A DNA stretch of 64,000 bases from Paraburkholderia bryophila (GTDB lineage: Bacteria; Pseudomonadota; Gammaproteobacteria; Burkholderiales; Burkholderiaceae), in contig NZ_QLTK01000001.1 in NCBI RefSeq assembly GCF_003269035.1, forward strand, positions 62,001 to 126,000. The letters run 5' to 3'. The notes under the pieces are model-generated. The model was not told where the DNA came from. It worked only from the letters and a program-made list of their open reading frames with translations, and made no database searches. Both the position numbers and the translations under genes were made by a program. Positions 8,614 through 17,254 of the stretch are shown here, in pieces; the first letter of the stretch is position 1; each line of letters opens with the position of its first letter.

Positions 8614-9300
8614 CTAGCGAGGCGTGCCGAAGCGCGCCCCCAGCACGCGCGTCACGGCCCATTGAAACGTGCAGCACAGCACCAGATACACCAGCCCGAC
8701 GAACAGAAAGATCTGCGCCGGATACACCATCAGCCGGCTATTGACCTGATTCGCGAGAAAGGTGAACTCCGGCACGCCGACGATATAGGCCAGCGACGTG
8801 TCCTTGATCAGCGACACCCATTGATTGACGAACGACGGCATCATCACCCGCACCGCTTGCGGCAACAGCACGTAACGCAGCGCCTCGCCGCGCGTCATGC
8901 CGAGCGACAGCGCCGCCTGCCACTGCCCGTCGCCGATCGCCACGATCCCCGCCTGCACCGAATGCGACAGGTAGGCGCCGCCGATCAGCGCGAGTGCGCA
9001 CACCACGGTCGCGAGTCCGGGCACGTCCGCATGCAGCAGCACCGGCATCAGGAAGAAAGTCCAGAAGATCAGCATCAGCACGGGGATCGCGCGAAACAGG
9101 CCCACCACGGTAAGCAGCGCGATATGCGCGATGCCGCGCGTCATGGCCAGCGCGACGCCGCCGGCCAGGCCGAGCAGCGCCGACAACGACGCCGACGCCA
9201 GCGTCAACACCACCGTCAGCGCAACGCCGCCGAGCGGACCATCGGGAAACGTGCCGAGCAGCAGGTAGCGGAGGATGGACAGCCAGTCGGGCGCGTTCAT
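8614..9300 (-). CDS. polar amino acid ABC transporter permease (GltK-like)
   Basis: 228 residues with about five membrane segments and the HisM/GltK permease pattern. The cytoplasmic EAA loop is present: A-L-S-L-G-M-T-R-G-E-A-L-R-Y-V-L-L-P-Q-A-V-R. It should form the inner-membrane channel with the GltJ-like permease encoded just upstream; the two overlap by ATGA at 9297-9300. The substrate is most likely glutamate, aspartate or another polar amino acid. No ATP-binding subunit gene is in the cluster. Confidence 0.9.
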   Translation of the reverse strand: MNAPDWLSILRYLLLGTFPDGPLGGVALTVVLTLASASLSALLGLAGGVALAMTRGIAHIALLTVVGLFRAIPVLMLIFWTFFLMPVLLHADVPGLATVVCALALIGGAYLSHSVQAGIVAIGDGQWQAALSLGMTRGEALRYVLLPQAVRVMMPSFVNQWVSLIKDTSLAYIVGVPEFTFLANQVNSRLMVYPAQIFLFVGLVYLVLCCTFQWAVTRVLGARFGTPR

Positions 9301-10106
9301 GAGCCGCCCCGGCGCACGGCACGCCAGTTGCCCGATGTCCGGCCGCCACCGGCATTGCGCGCATTGCTGGCGCTACGGGCGCTGCTGGCACCGGGGACGC
9401 CATGGCGCTGCCGCAGCAGCAAGGCGATTTCGATGGCGGCAATCGTCGCAACGTACAGCAGCGTCGCCATCCCGAACGACTGAAACGTCTTCAGCGTTTC
9501 CGTCTCGACCTGGCGCGACGAGTACGACAACTCCGCTAACCCGATCGCCATGGTCAGCGACGAGTTCTTGACGATATTCATGTATTGCCCGGCCAGCGGC
9601 GGCGTCGCGATCCGCACCGCCTGCGGCAGAATCACGTAAAGGAACGCGGCGAAGCGCGTCAGCCCGAGTGCGGCGGCGGCCTGATGCTGGCCGTCGCGCA
9701 CGCCGCGCAGGCCCGCGCGAAACTCCTCGCCGATAAAGGTCGTCGCATAGCAGGTCAGGCCGATCCAGCCGGCCAGAAACTCGAAGCTCGGCCAGCCGAG
9801 CGCCAGTGGACCCAGCGTCAGCGCGTGCGGTGTATTGAGCCAGCTCATCACGCTGTCGGGCATCAGCGCGGCCGCGCCGAAATACCAGAACAGCAGTTGC
9901 ACGATCAGCGGCGAGTTGCGAAACAGCAGCACATAAGCGGCCGCCGCGCGGCGCACCGCCGCATAGGGCGCGCTGCGGGCCAGCGCCAGCCCGAAACCCA
10001 GCAGCGTCGCGCCGACGATGACGCAGGCCGACAAGGCCAGCGTCATCGCGAAGCCGTGCCAGATCCACGCCGTGTAGCGCGGTTCGAGCCAGGTGTTCAT
10101 CGTCAT
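9297..10106 (-). CDS. polar amino acid ABC transporter permease (GltJ-like)
   Basis: 269 residues. It has the same fold as its partner but longer, with the EAA loop A-A-L-G-L-T-R-F-A-A-F-L-Y-V-I-L-P-Q-A-V-R and an N-terminal Y-T-A-W-I-W-H-G-F segment common in GltJ. The start is either 10106 or the second Met at 10100; neither has a strong ribosome site. The C-terminal 35 residues are rich in Ser, Ala, Arg and Gly and extend beyond the usual family end. It lies downstream of the binding-protein gene, separated by a terminator-like hairpin. Confidence 0.9.
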   Translation of the reverse strand: MTMNTWLEPRYTAWIWHGFAMTLALSACVIVGATLLGFGLALARSAPYAAVRRAAAAYVLLFRNSPLIVQLLFWYFGAAALMPDSVMSWLNTPHALTLGPLALGWPSFEFLAGWIGLTCYATTFIGEEFRAGLRGVRDGQHQAAAALGLTRFAAFLYVILPQAVRIATPPLAGQYMNIVKNSSLTMAIGLAELSYSSRQVETETLKTFQSFGMATLLYVATIAAIEIALLLRQRHGVPGASSARSASNARNAGGGRTSGNWRAVRRGGS

Positions 10107-10129
10107 CGTTCGGAAACCATTGCCATGCG

Positions 10130-10164
10130 AAAAAAATCAGCCCGCCGCTGGATGCGCGGCGGGC
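10130..10164 (-). terminator. intra-operon terminator or attenuator
   Basis: Perfect 9-bp arms GCCCGCCGC (10140-10148) and GCGGCGGGC (10156-10164) with a 7-base loop. Read on the minus strand they are followed by TGA and then seven T (10136-10130), a textbook intrinsic terminator. It lies between the binding-protein gene and the first permease gene. Confidence 0.85.
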
Positions 10165-10221
10165 CGGACTGTGAACGCGCGATGCCGAATCTCTTGCCCG
10201 ACGCCGCGCGCAAGCGTTCGC

Positions 10222-11040
10222 TCAGCTCTTCTGCGGATCGCCGATCTTGAACAGACGCGGCAGCGGCGCGCGGCTCTTCGGACCGAACCACTGGTCGTAG
10301 ATCTTCGAGGCATTGCCCTTCGCTTCCAGATCCTGCAGCGTCTCGTTGACCGCATTCAGCAGACGCGGCTGGTTCTTCGGTACGCCGACGCCTTCGTAGT
10401 CGTTCGAGATCGTGAACGGCGGAATCTCGTACTTGTCCTTATCCGGCACGTTCGCCAGCAACGCGACCAGCTTCGGGCCGTCTTGCGTGATGGCCTGCAC
10501 GTTGCCGGCGCGCAGCGCGGCGAACGCGAACGGCGTGTCGTCGTAAGCGACGATGGTCGCGGCCGGATACTGCGCACGGACCTGCTGTTCGTTCGTGGTG
10601 CCCTTGTCCGCGCCGATCCGCAGGCTCGCCAGTTGTTGCGGCGACTTCAATACGCCCTTCTTCGCGATGAACTGCGTGCCGGACGCGAAATACGGCGTGC
10701 TGAAGTCGATCTCTTTCTTGCGCTCATCCGTGATCGTGAAGTTCGCGAACACCAGATCGACCTTGTTCGACTTCAGAAACGCAATCCGGTTGGCCGGATT
10801 GGTGGGCTGAATCTCGAGTTTGACGCCGAGCTTCGCCGCGACCGCGCGAGCATAGTCGACGTCGAGACCGACAATCTGGTTGCTCTTCGGATCGACGAAA
10901 CCGAACGGCGGATTGCTGTCGAAAGTCGCGACACGCAGAACGCCGGCCTTCCTGATGTCGTCGAGTTGATCGGCGTGAGCGACGCCCGCCAGCGTCAATA
11001 ACAGGCCGGCGAGCGCGGCACGGCGAGTCCAGTTCTTCAT
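10222..11040 (-). CDS. amino acid ABC transporter substrate-binding protein
   Basis: 272 residues from ATG at 11040. The signal peptide is RRAALAGLLLTLAGVAHA with cleavage before DQLDD. The mature protein follows the SBP_bac_3 pattern: I-R-K-A-G-V-L-R-V at the start, P-P-F-G-F, G-L-D-V-D-Y-A-R-A, then F-T-I-T-D-E-R-K-K-E-I-D-F-S-x-P-Y, the family 3 signature. It should bind a polar amino acid in the periplasm and hand it to the two permeases encoded downstream. A strong terminator follows the gene, which would make the binding protein more abundant than the permeases. Confidence 0.93.
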   Translation of the reverse strand: MKNWTRRAALAGLLLTLAGVAHADQLDDIRKAGVLRVATFDSNPPFGFVDPKSNQIVGLDVDYARAVAAKLGVKLEIQPTNPANRIAFLKSNKVDLVFANFTITDERKKEIDFSTPYFASGTQFIAKKGVLKSPQQLASLRIGADKGTTNEQQVRAQYPAATIVAYDDTPFAFAALRAGNVQAITQDGPKLVALLANVPDKDKYEIPPFTISNDYEGVGVPKNQPRLLNAVNETLQDLEAKGNASKIYDQWFGPKSRAPLPRLFKIGDPQKS

Positions 11041-11218
11041 GGTGGAAGCCCCATAGTCAGTTGATTTTGTTGGTCGTTGCGGGCGCACCCGTCAGCGTGG
11101 CGGCCACTGTAGCAGTGGGCCGGGCAGCCACGAACCAAGCATTTGTCAGCTACTAAGTCGGGGACGTCATAACAGCGGCCTGCGCAGGCGCGCGCGGGAG
11201 GTGCGCGGGCCGCGGCGC

Positions 11219-12346
11219 TCAGTGTGTCTCGGCGCGGCCTTTGTAATGGGGAAAGGCCATCGTCACGGTGGTGCCTTCGCCGAGCGCGGAGTCGATCCGC
11301 AGCGAGCCACCGGACGATTGCATGATGCGGTTGCAAAAGATCGTGCCCATGCCATGGCCGCCGGCTCCCGCATACGTGGTGACGGGGTCTTGCATCAGAC
11401 GCGCCTTGATCTCCGGCGCGATGCCGGGACCGTTGTCGCGAACCCGGATTTCCGGCTCGGGCGTGGCGACGACTTCGAGCCGCAGCAAGGGCGCGGCGGT
11501 GGTTTCCAACGCACGCAGTGCATTGGACAACAACGAGGAAAGCACCAGCGCCACGCAGTTGGGCATGGTGCGGACCACGAAATCGCCTTGCACGTCGACC
11601 TGAATCCAGTCGCGCTGCGACGCGGCGAACGGATAGGTGTCGAGCAGCGTGGAGATCAGCCGCGTCGCGGTGACTTCGCGCAGACTCACGCCCGATGCCG
11701 ATTGCTGGCCGCCGCTCTTGTGCACCGTCGCCCAGAACGACGAGATCAGCGTGAGGCAATACTGCGCGTTATTGAGCATCGACGTGGCCGCGTGACCGAT
11801 CTCTTTCTGGTGCTCCGGATCGTATTGCTCGGCGACGTTGCTGCCGACCGATTGCGCGAACAGCGAGATCGTGGCCAGCGGTGTGTTCAGCTCGTGTGCG
11901 AGGAAAGCCAGCGTTTCGTCCATGGCCAGCAGACGCTGCTGACGTGTTTCCCGCTCGGCGTAGCGCGTCATGGCCAGTTGCAGCACCTCGCGGACCTTCT
12001 CCGTGCGCAATGGCTTCTCGAGAATGCGGAAGATTTCGCCGGTATTGACGGTTTTCAGCAGCAGGTCTTTGTCGGCGTAGGCGGTGACGAGTATGCGCAC
12101 GATCTGCGGGAACTCGTGCGCGACATGGCGCAGCAGATGGTCGCCGTCGCGGCCGGGCATGCGGAAATCCGTGACCAGCACGGCGATCTCCGCGCCGTGG
12201 CGGCCGAGTATGGCCATGGCCTCCTCCGCGCTGCCGGCGACATGCACGTTGTACTCCGCGCGGATGGCGCGGGCGAAATGGTTGCGCGACAGTTCGTCGT
12301 CGTCGACGAACAGGATGGAAAACGGCGGCTGCGGGGTGTCACTCAT
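11219..12346 (-). CDS. response regulator-histidine kinase hybrid
   Basis: 375 residues in an unusual order. A receiver domain comes first (Asp-Asp-Asp near residue 15, phospho-acceptor Asp60 in VTDFRMPG, Lys111 in the E-K-P-L motif). It is followed by a HisKA domain with His151 in A-H-E-L-N-T-P-L and an HATPase domain with N-box S-L-L-S-N-A-L, G1 D-N-G-P-G-I and G2 G-G-H-G-M-G. There is no membrane segment, so it is a cytosolic kinase. Its input must come from another protein or a small molecule. It lies beside the ABC transporter and the sulfur/aldolase operon. Tropolone production in Burkholderia plantarii is reported to need a two-component pair, which makes this neighbour worth noting, but the link is inference. 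Confidence 0.9.
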   Translation of the reverse strand: MSDTPQPPFSILFVDDDELSRNHFARAIRAEYNVHVAGSAEEAMAILGRHGAEIAVLVTDFRMPGRDGDHLLRHVAHEFPQIVRILVTAYADKDLLLKTVNTGEIFRILEKPLRTEKVREVLQLAMTRYAERETRQQRLLAMDETLAFLAHELNTPLATISLFAQSVGSNVAEQYDPEHQKEIGHAATSMLNNAQYCLTLISSFWATVHKSGGQQSASGVSLREVTATRLISTLLDTYPFAASQRDWIQVDVQGDFVVRTMPNCVALVLSSLLSNALRALETTAAPLLRLEVVATPEPEIRVRDNGPGIAPEIKARLMQDPVTTYAGAGGHGMGTIFCNRIMQSSGGSLRIDSALGEGTTVTMAFPHYKGRAETH

Positions 12347-12905
12347 AGCGTTGTCTGCCGATCGCGGTGGCCAGGGTTGAACGGCGCCGGATTCACGAGT
12401 GATGAAATTGGCGTTAGGGCCAACATGGTAGCGCGTTCGCCAGAACGCGAGAATACTCTGCCGGAACGCCCGGGCGGATTGCGCCGCTCGGCCAGGGGCG
12501 CCTGCTTCGCCAGCCGCGACGGATTTTCAGGTCGCCGATCCGGCCGGCTGAACCGGGCGACCGCCACGCTCGCCTGCCCGCCACTGACATTCCTGATAGT
12601 TGTTGCCGGCCGCGGCCGCGTTTAATCTTTGCCCGACTCAACGACGCCTGATGCAACGAGCGCTGCTACAGGTGCTGCAACAAGCGCTGCAACGACGAAC
12701 AGCAGCCCGCCTGGAATCACGTCATTCGCCGGCCGTTACCGGTCTTGCCGACTCGATCCCGGCGCGGCGGTGGGCGTCGCCCGATCACGCCATCCCATCA
12801 CGTAGCGCACCGGTCCGAACGCCGGCGCGTCGCGCGGCCTATCCGCTTCATCGTCACCAACGTACCGCGCGAACTCACGAGGTCCGCGCCCGAGAGGAAT
12901 ATCCG
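12347..12905. other. intergenic region, promoter of the aldolase-GST operon
   Basis: About 560 bases between divergent genes. No convincing gene is seen in any frame; long open frames here are GC-bias shadows. It must contain the promoters of the kinase gene (minus) and the five-gene operon (plus). I see no clear operator. Confidence 0.4.
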
Positions 12906-13808
12906 ATGCCCCTGCTCAATCGACGTCCGCCGCAATTGCGCCGCTCCTGGCTGTTTCTGGCCGGCGCCGACCGCGAGACACTCCTGGCCGGTCCGCAGAC
13001 CGGCGCCGACGTCCTCGTTCAGGAACTGGAAACCTTCACGCCGCCGGCCCGCCGACCGGAAGCCCACCGTATCGCGGACGAAGTCATGAAATGCTGGCGC
13101 GACGCCGGCGTGCTGACCTCCGTGCGCGTGAACCCGCTCGACAGCGGCGGCGTGGACGATCTGCGCGCCGTCATGCGCAGCCGCCCCGACATCATCATGA
13201 TGTCGTTCGTGTCGACGCCCGAACAGATCGTCGCGCTGGACGAAGCCGTCACGCGTTGCGAAGCGGAGTACGACATCCAACCGGGTTCGACCGAACTCGT
13301 GCCGAATATCGAATCGCCGCTCGGCGTCGTCAACACCATGGCGATTGCCCGTTGCAGCCGCCGCATTTCCGCGGTGCTGGTCGGGACCGAGGACATGGTG
13401 GCCGATCTCGGCGCCGAACGCACCCACGCGGGCCACGAACTCGATTACGTGCGCTCGCGGTTTCTGCTCGAATGCGCGGCGGTCGGCGTCACGGCCATCG
13501 ACTGTCCGTACAGCTACGCGGACGTCGAAGGCGCGGAGCTCGACATGCGCAGGTCGCGCGCCCTCGGCTACAAGGCGAAGGGCATCGTCAACGCGCCGCT
13601 CACGGCAATCGTCAACCGCGTGCTGACGCCGAGCGCCGACGAAGTCGCGCTCGCCCGGCGCGTGATCCAGACCTTCGACACCGCCCGCGAACAATCGAAC
13701 GGCAAGCGGGTCGCCGCCGCCGTGGTGGACGGCTTTCTCGCCGAAGTCCCCGACTATCTCGCCGCGCACCGGCTGCTCGCGCGCGCCACGCAATTCGGCC
13801 TCGCCTGA
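12906..13808 (+). CDS. HpcH/HpaI aldolase/citrate lyase beta family protein
   Basis: 300 residues. ATG at 12906 is preceded by GAGAGGAAT. CitE-like TIM barrel: N-terminal R-R-S-W-L-F-L-A-G-A, D-V-L-V-Q-E-L-E, the V-R-V-N-P-L-D-S-G strand with the conserved Arg, P-N-I-E-S-P-L-G-V-V with the metal-binding Glu, and G-T-E-D-M-V-A-D-L-G with the second acidic ligand. Members cleave or form C-C bonds in 3-hydroxyacyl-CoA or oxo-acid substrates such as malyl-CoA and citramalyl-CoA. It is the first gene of a five-gene unit and its stop lies five bases before the next ATG, so they are co-translated. Substrate unknown. Confidence 0.88.
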   Translation: MPLLNRRPPQLRRSWLFLAGADRETLLAGPQTGADVLVQELETFTPPARRPEAHRIADEVMKCWRDAGVLTSVRVNPLDSGGVDDLRAVMRSRPDIIMMSFVSTPEQIVALDEAVTRCEAEYDIQPGSTELVPNIESPLGVVNTMAIARCSRRISAVLVGTEDMVADLGAERTHAGHELDYVRSRFLLECAAVGVTAIDCPYSYADVEGAELDMRRSRALGYKAKGIVNAPLTAIVNRVLTPSADEVALARRVIQTFDTAREQSNGKRVAAAVVDGFLAEVPDYLAAHRLLARATQFGLA

Positions 13809-13813
13809 ACGAC

Positions 13814-14509
13814 ATGGACACTCGCCTACCTATGACCGCCTTTGAAAGCCGACTGAAGTCGCTCAAGACCCTCGCGGGCGCTCACCAGACCTTCGACACG
13901 AACGCCGTGCCGGCCACGCCGCACGCGCTCTTCGAGCAGTGGTTCGACGCCGCGGTGGAAGCCCGGGTCAGCGAACCGCAAGTCATGACGCTGTCCACGG
14001 TCGATCCGGACGGCGCACCCGACGCCCGCTCCGTCGTGCTGCTGAACATGGACGCGCAAGGCTGGCATTTCGCGGCCAACGCCACGAGCCCAAAAGGCCG
14101 CCAGTTGACGCACCGGCCCGAGGCCGCCATCACGTTCTACTGGCCCGCCACGGCCCAGCAGATCCGCTTGCGCGGCAAGGTGGAGCGTCTGTCCGACGAG
14201 GCGTGCCGCGCGGATTTCATGGGCCGCCCGGAGCGCTCGCGCGCCAGCATCCTGATCGGCCGGCAGAGCGATGTGCTGAACAGTCCGGACGATCTCCGCA
14301 ATGCGCTGCACGAGCAGCTCGCGCGCGTCGCAGCGCAGCCGGAACTGGTGTCGCCGCACTGGGGCATGTACGCGTTGTCGCCGCACGAAGTGGAATTCTG
14401 GCAGTCGGATGCCGAACGCCGTTTCACGCGGCTGCGGTATGTGCGCGTGGGCACCGGCGTGGCTACCGGCGCGGCCGCTACATGGGAGCACAGCCTGCTA
14501 TGGCCATGA
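13814..14509 (+). CDS. PNPOx-like FMN-dependent oxidase
   Basis: 231 residues with the split-barrel flavin fold of pyridoxamine 5-phosphate oxidase. Visible segments are M-T-L-S-T-V-D-P-D-G-A-P-D-A-R-S-V-V-L, then S-P-K-G-R-Q-L at the FMN phosphate site, A-A-I-T-F-Y-W, and a C-terminal F-W-Q-S-D-A-E-R-R-F. The PdxH C-terminal R-L-x-P signature is replaced by a different end, so it may not be a housekeeping PdxH. Other members, such as PhzG-type enzymes, oxidise unrelated ring compounds. It lies between an aldolase gene and a PLP enzyme gene in an operon, and its stop overlaps the start of the next gene. Confidence 0.85.
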   Translation: MDTRLPMTAFESRLKSLKTLAGAHQTFDTNAVPATPHALFEQWFDAAVEARVSEPQVMTLSTVDPDGAPDARSVVLLNMDAQGWHFAANATSPKGRQLTHRPEAAITFYWPATAQQIRLRGKVERLSDEACRADFMGRPERSRASILIGRQSDVLNSPDDLRNALHEQLARVAAQPELVSPHWGMYALSPHEVEFWQSDAERRFTRLRYVRVGTGVATGAAATWEHSLLWP

Positions 14510-15747
14510 GTGCCGCCAAACCGGGCGCGCCAGCCGCGTCACCGTACACGCCGCAGTTGGACCGGTTCGCCGACGCGACCCGGCTCACGCTCGCGGGACG
14601 CGACCCCGGCGCGTATCACGGCTTCGTCAATCCGCCGGTCTATCACGGCTCGACCGTATTGAGCCCGACCGCGCACGATCTGCTGCACCGAACCCAGCCG
14701 TACATCTACGGTCGGCGCGGTACGCCGACCTCCGACGCGCTCGAACACGCACTGATCGAACTCGAGGGCGGTGCCGGCGCAGTGCTGTGTCCCTCGGGGC
14801 TGTCCGCCTGCACGCTCGCGCTGCTGTCGTGTCTCGCGCCGGGCGATCATCTGCTGATGACGGACAGCGTCTACGGCCCGGTGCGCCATGCCTGCGACGG
14901 CGTGCTGCGGCGCATGGGCATCGACACCACGTACTACGATCCGCTGCTGGGCGCCGCGCTCGAACCGCTGATCCGCCCGCGTACCCGCGCGGTGTACGTC
15001 GAGTCGCCGGGTTCGTACACGTTCGAGGTGCAGGACATCGGCGCGATTGCCCGCGTAGCGCACGCGCACGGCATGAGCGTGATTGCCGACAACAGCTGGG
15101 CCACGCCGCTGCTGTTCCGGCCGCACGATCATGGCGTCGATCTGTCGATCCAGGCCGGCACCAAATATCTGGTCGGCCATTCCGACGCGATGCTCGGCAC
15201 CGTCTCCGCCAACGCCGCCGCATGGCCCGCGTTGAAGCAACTGCACGGCGATCTCGGCCTGTGCGTCGGACCGGACGACCTGTATCTCGCGCTGCGCGGC
15301 CTGCGTACGCTGGGCCTTCGCTTGCGCCAGCATCAGGAAAATGCGTACGCGGTGGCAAGCTGGCTCAGGCAGCAGCCCGAGGTGCTGGGCACCCTGTTTC
15401 CCGCCTTCGACGATTGTCCCGGCCACGCGCTCTGGAAACGCGACTTCAAAGGCACCTCCGGGCTGTTTTCGGTGATCCTGCATGCCGCGCCCGACGAAGC
15501 GCTCGCCGCGTTCCTCGACAGTCTCGAACTGTTCGGGCTCGGCTATTCCTGGGGCGGCTTCGAAAGTCTGGCGGTGCCGTTCGACCTGCAGTCGCAGCGC
15601 ATCGCACAGCGCTGGCCGGACGGCAGTATCGGCGTACGCCTGCATATCGGCCTGGAAGCGCCCGCCGATCTGATCGCCGATCTCGCCGCCGGCCTGCAAC
15701 GCTTCAGCGCCGCCTGCGCCACGCGGGAGGACGCCGCCACATGCTGA
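14500..15747 (+). CDS. metC: PLP-dependent cystathionine beta-lyase-like C-S lyase
   Basis: 415 residues of the Cys/Met metabolism PLP family. Schiff-base Lys222 sits in Q-A-G-T-K-Y-L-V-G-H-S-D, and Asp197 in I-A-D-N-S-W-A-T-P pairs with the pyridine nitrogen. Y-I-Y-G-R-R-G-T-P-T near residue 68 binds the phosphate from the partner subunit. The sequence type is closest to MetC, which cuts C-S bonds of cystathionine or cysteine conjugates to give a thiol, pyruvate and ammonia. The start is at 14500 or 14506 (ATGA overlap with the upstream stop). Next to a GST and a glutamine-amidotransferase-like gene, a role in releasing a thiol from a cysteine adduct is attractive. Housekeeping MetC is the alternative. 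Confidence 0.88.
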   Translation: MAMSAAKPGAPAASPYTPQLDRFADATRLTLAGRDPGAYHGFVNPPVYHGSTVLSPTAHDLLHRTQPYIYGRRGTPTSDALEHALIELEGGAGAVLCPSGLSACTLALLSCLAPGDHLLMTDSVYGPVRHACDGVLRRMGIDTTYYDPLLGAALEPLIRPRTRAVYVESPGSYTFEVQDIGAIARVAHAHGMSVIADNSWATPLLFRPHDHGVDLSIQAGTKYLVGHSDAMLGTVSANAAAWPALKQLHGDLGLCVGPDDLYLALRGLRTLGLRLRQHQENAYAVASWLRQQPEVLGTLFPAFDDCPGHALWKRDFKGTSGLFSVILHAAPDEALAAFLDSLELFGLGYSWGGFESLAVPFDLQSQRIAQRWPDGSIGVRLHIGLEAPADLIADLAAGLQRFSAACATREDAATC

Positions 15748-16385
15748 CGATCTGGGGAAGACGCAGTTCGTTCAACGTGCAGAAAGTGCTGTGGCTCGCG
15801 GGTGAATTGGGACTCGCGTATCGACATGTGTCGATTGGCGGGGAATTCGGCGGTTGCAACACGGCCGAATTCGAAGCGCTGAATCCGACCCGGCGTATTC
15901 CGGTGATCGAGCTCGACGGCGAGATAGCATGGGAGTCGCACACGATCCTGCGGCTGCTGGCAGCGCACACGCGCCAGGCGCCGTTCTGGCTCGCCGACCC
16001 GTTCGCGCGCTCGCACGCCGAGCGCTGGATGGACTGGTGTCAGACCACGCTCGAACCCGATCTGATGACCGGGCTGTTCTGGGCGATGGTCCGCACGCCC
16101 GAGTCCGAGCGCAACTGGTCGCTGGTTCAGGAGAAGAACGCGCGCTGCACCCAGCACTTCCAGATGCTCGACCGCATGCTCGCCACGCGGCCGTTTCTGA
16201 GCGGCGACGCGCTGGGGCTCGGCGATATTCCGGTCGGCGCGACGCTGTTCCGCTATTTCTCGCTCGACCTCGAACGCCCCGCGCTGCCGCATGTCGGCGC
16301 GTGGTATCGCCGGCTGCAACAACGCCCCGCCTATCGCGAACACGTGATGGTCTCGTTCGAAGCATTACGCGGCCGTCCCGGTTGA
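15741..16385 (+). CDS. glutathione S-transferase family protein
   Basis: 214 residues. The N-terminal thioredoxin-like domain has G-R-R-S-S-F-N-V-Q-K-V-L-W with Ser as the likely thiol-stabilising residue, the cis-Pro in R-R-I-P-V-I, and W-E-S-H-T-I-L-R-L-L-A for the gamma-glutamyl contact. An all-helical C-terminal domain follows. The pattern is beta or theta class-like. It overlaps the C-S lyase gene by seven bases, so they are certainly linked. In tropodithietic acid clusters a GST-like protein (TdaB) takes part in sulfur addition; whether this one does is open. Confidence 0.9.
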   Translation: MLTIWGRRSSFNVQKVLWLAGELGLAYRHVSIGGEFGGCNTAEFEALNPTRRIPVIELDGEIAWESHTILRLLAAHTRQAPFWLADPFARSHAERWMDWCQTTLEPDLMTGLFWAMVRTPESERNWSLVQEKNARCTQHFQMLDRMLATRPFLSGDALGLGDIPVGATLFRYFSLDLERPALPHVGAWYRRLQQRPAYREHVMVSFEALRGRPG

Positions 16386-16408
16386 CTCACTCATTGCGCC
16401 TATCCGCC

Positions 16409-17254
16409 ATGCTCCCTTCACACGACGCACCGGGCAACACCGCCGCCACGGCCACGCACGGCCGAATTCTCATCGTGCTGCATCGCGAGCAATCGAGCCC
16501 CGGACGCGTGGGCCGTCTGCTGCTGCAACGCGGCTACGAGCTCGACATTCGCCGTCCGCCGCTCGGCGATCCGTTGCCCACGACCCTGCGCGACCACGCG
16601 GGCGCGATAATCTTCGGCGGCCCGATGAGCGCCAACGACAACGACGCGTGGATCCGCACCGAAACCGACTGGATCGGCGTGCCGTTGCGCGAACAGGCGC
16701 CGTTTCTCGGCATCTGTCTCGGCGCCCAGATGATGATTCGTCATCTGGGCGGAAACGTCACGGCGCATCGGGACGGCCGCGCTGAAATCGGCTACTGGCC
16801 GATCACGCCGACGCCGCTCGGGCGCGCGCTGTGCCAGTGGCCAGAACGCGTGTACCAATGGCACCGCGAAGGTTTCGACAGTGTCGCGGGACTCGAACGG
16901 CTGGCCGCCGGCCACGAATTCGAGAACCAGGCGGTGCGTTACGGTCCGGCTGCGTACGGCGTGCAGTTTCACCCGGAGGTCAGCTATCAGATGATGCGGC
17001 GCTGGACCGCCGCCGCCGCGCACAAGCTTGGCGCGCCGGGCGCTCAGGACATTGCCACCCAGACTCGCGAAGCGCATCGGCACGATCGTGCCGGCGTCGC
17101 ATGGCTCAACAGTTTTCTGGACACATGGCTCGCCGGACGACCCGCCGATGCGCTCGCCGATGCGTTGCTAGCTGGCGGCGAGGCCCGCGGTCATGTCCGT
17201 GACGCTCAGCAGGCCCCATTCGATCGCCTTCAGCACGGCCTCGTGACGACGTGA
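16409..17254 (+). CDS. class I glutamine amidotransferase-like protein
   Basis: 281 residues. The triad is complete: nucleophile Cys103 in G-I-C-L-G-A-Q, His188 and Glu190 in F-H-P-E-V. No synthetase domain is attached. Stand-alone members of this fold include gamma-glutamyl peptidases such as plant GGP1, which remove gamma-Glu from glutathione conjugates, as well as PuuD-like hydrolases. It is the last gene of the operon after the GST and C-S lyase genes, which favours a gamma-glutamyl peptidase role. Its 3' end overlaps the convergent luxR-type gene by 87 bases. The start at 16409 lacks a strong ribosome site. Confidence 0.82.
   Translation: MLPSHDAPGNTAATATHGRILIVLHREQSSPGRVGRLLLQRGYELDIRRPPLGDPLPTTLRDHAGAIIFGGPMSANDNDAWIRTETDWIGVPLREQAPFLGICLGAQMMIRHLGGNVTAHRDGRAEIGYWPITPTPLGRALCQWPERVYQWHREGFDSVAGLERLAAGHEFENQAVRYGPAAYGVQFHPEVSYQMMRRWTAAAAHKLGAPGAQDIATQTREAHRHDRAGVAWLNSFLDTWLAGRPADALADALLAGGEARGHVRDAQQAPFDRLQHGLVTT

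Noticed and set aside
12343..12656. short minus-strand frames in the kinase-aldolase spacer
   Set aside because: Composition is shadow-like and no start site is convincing.
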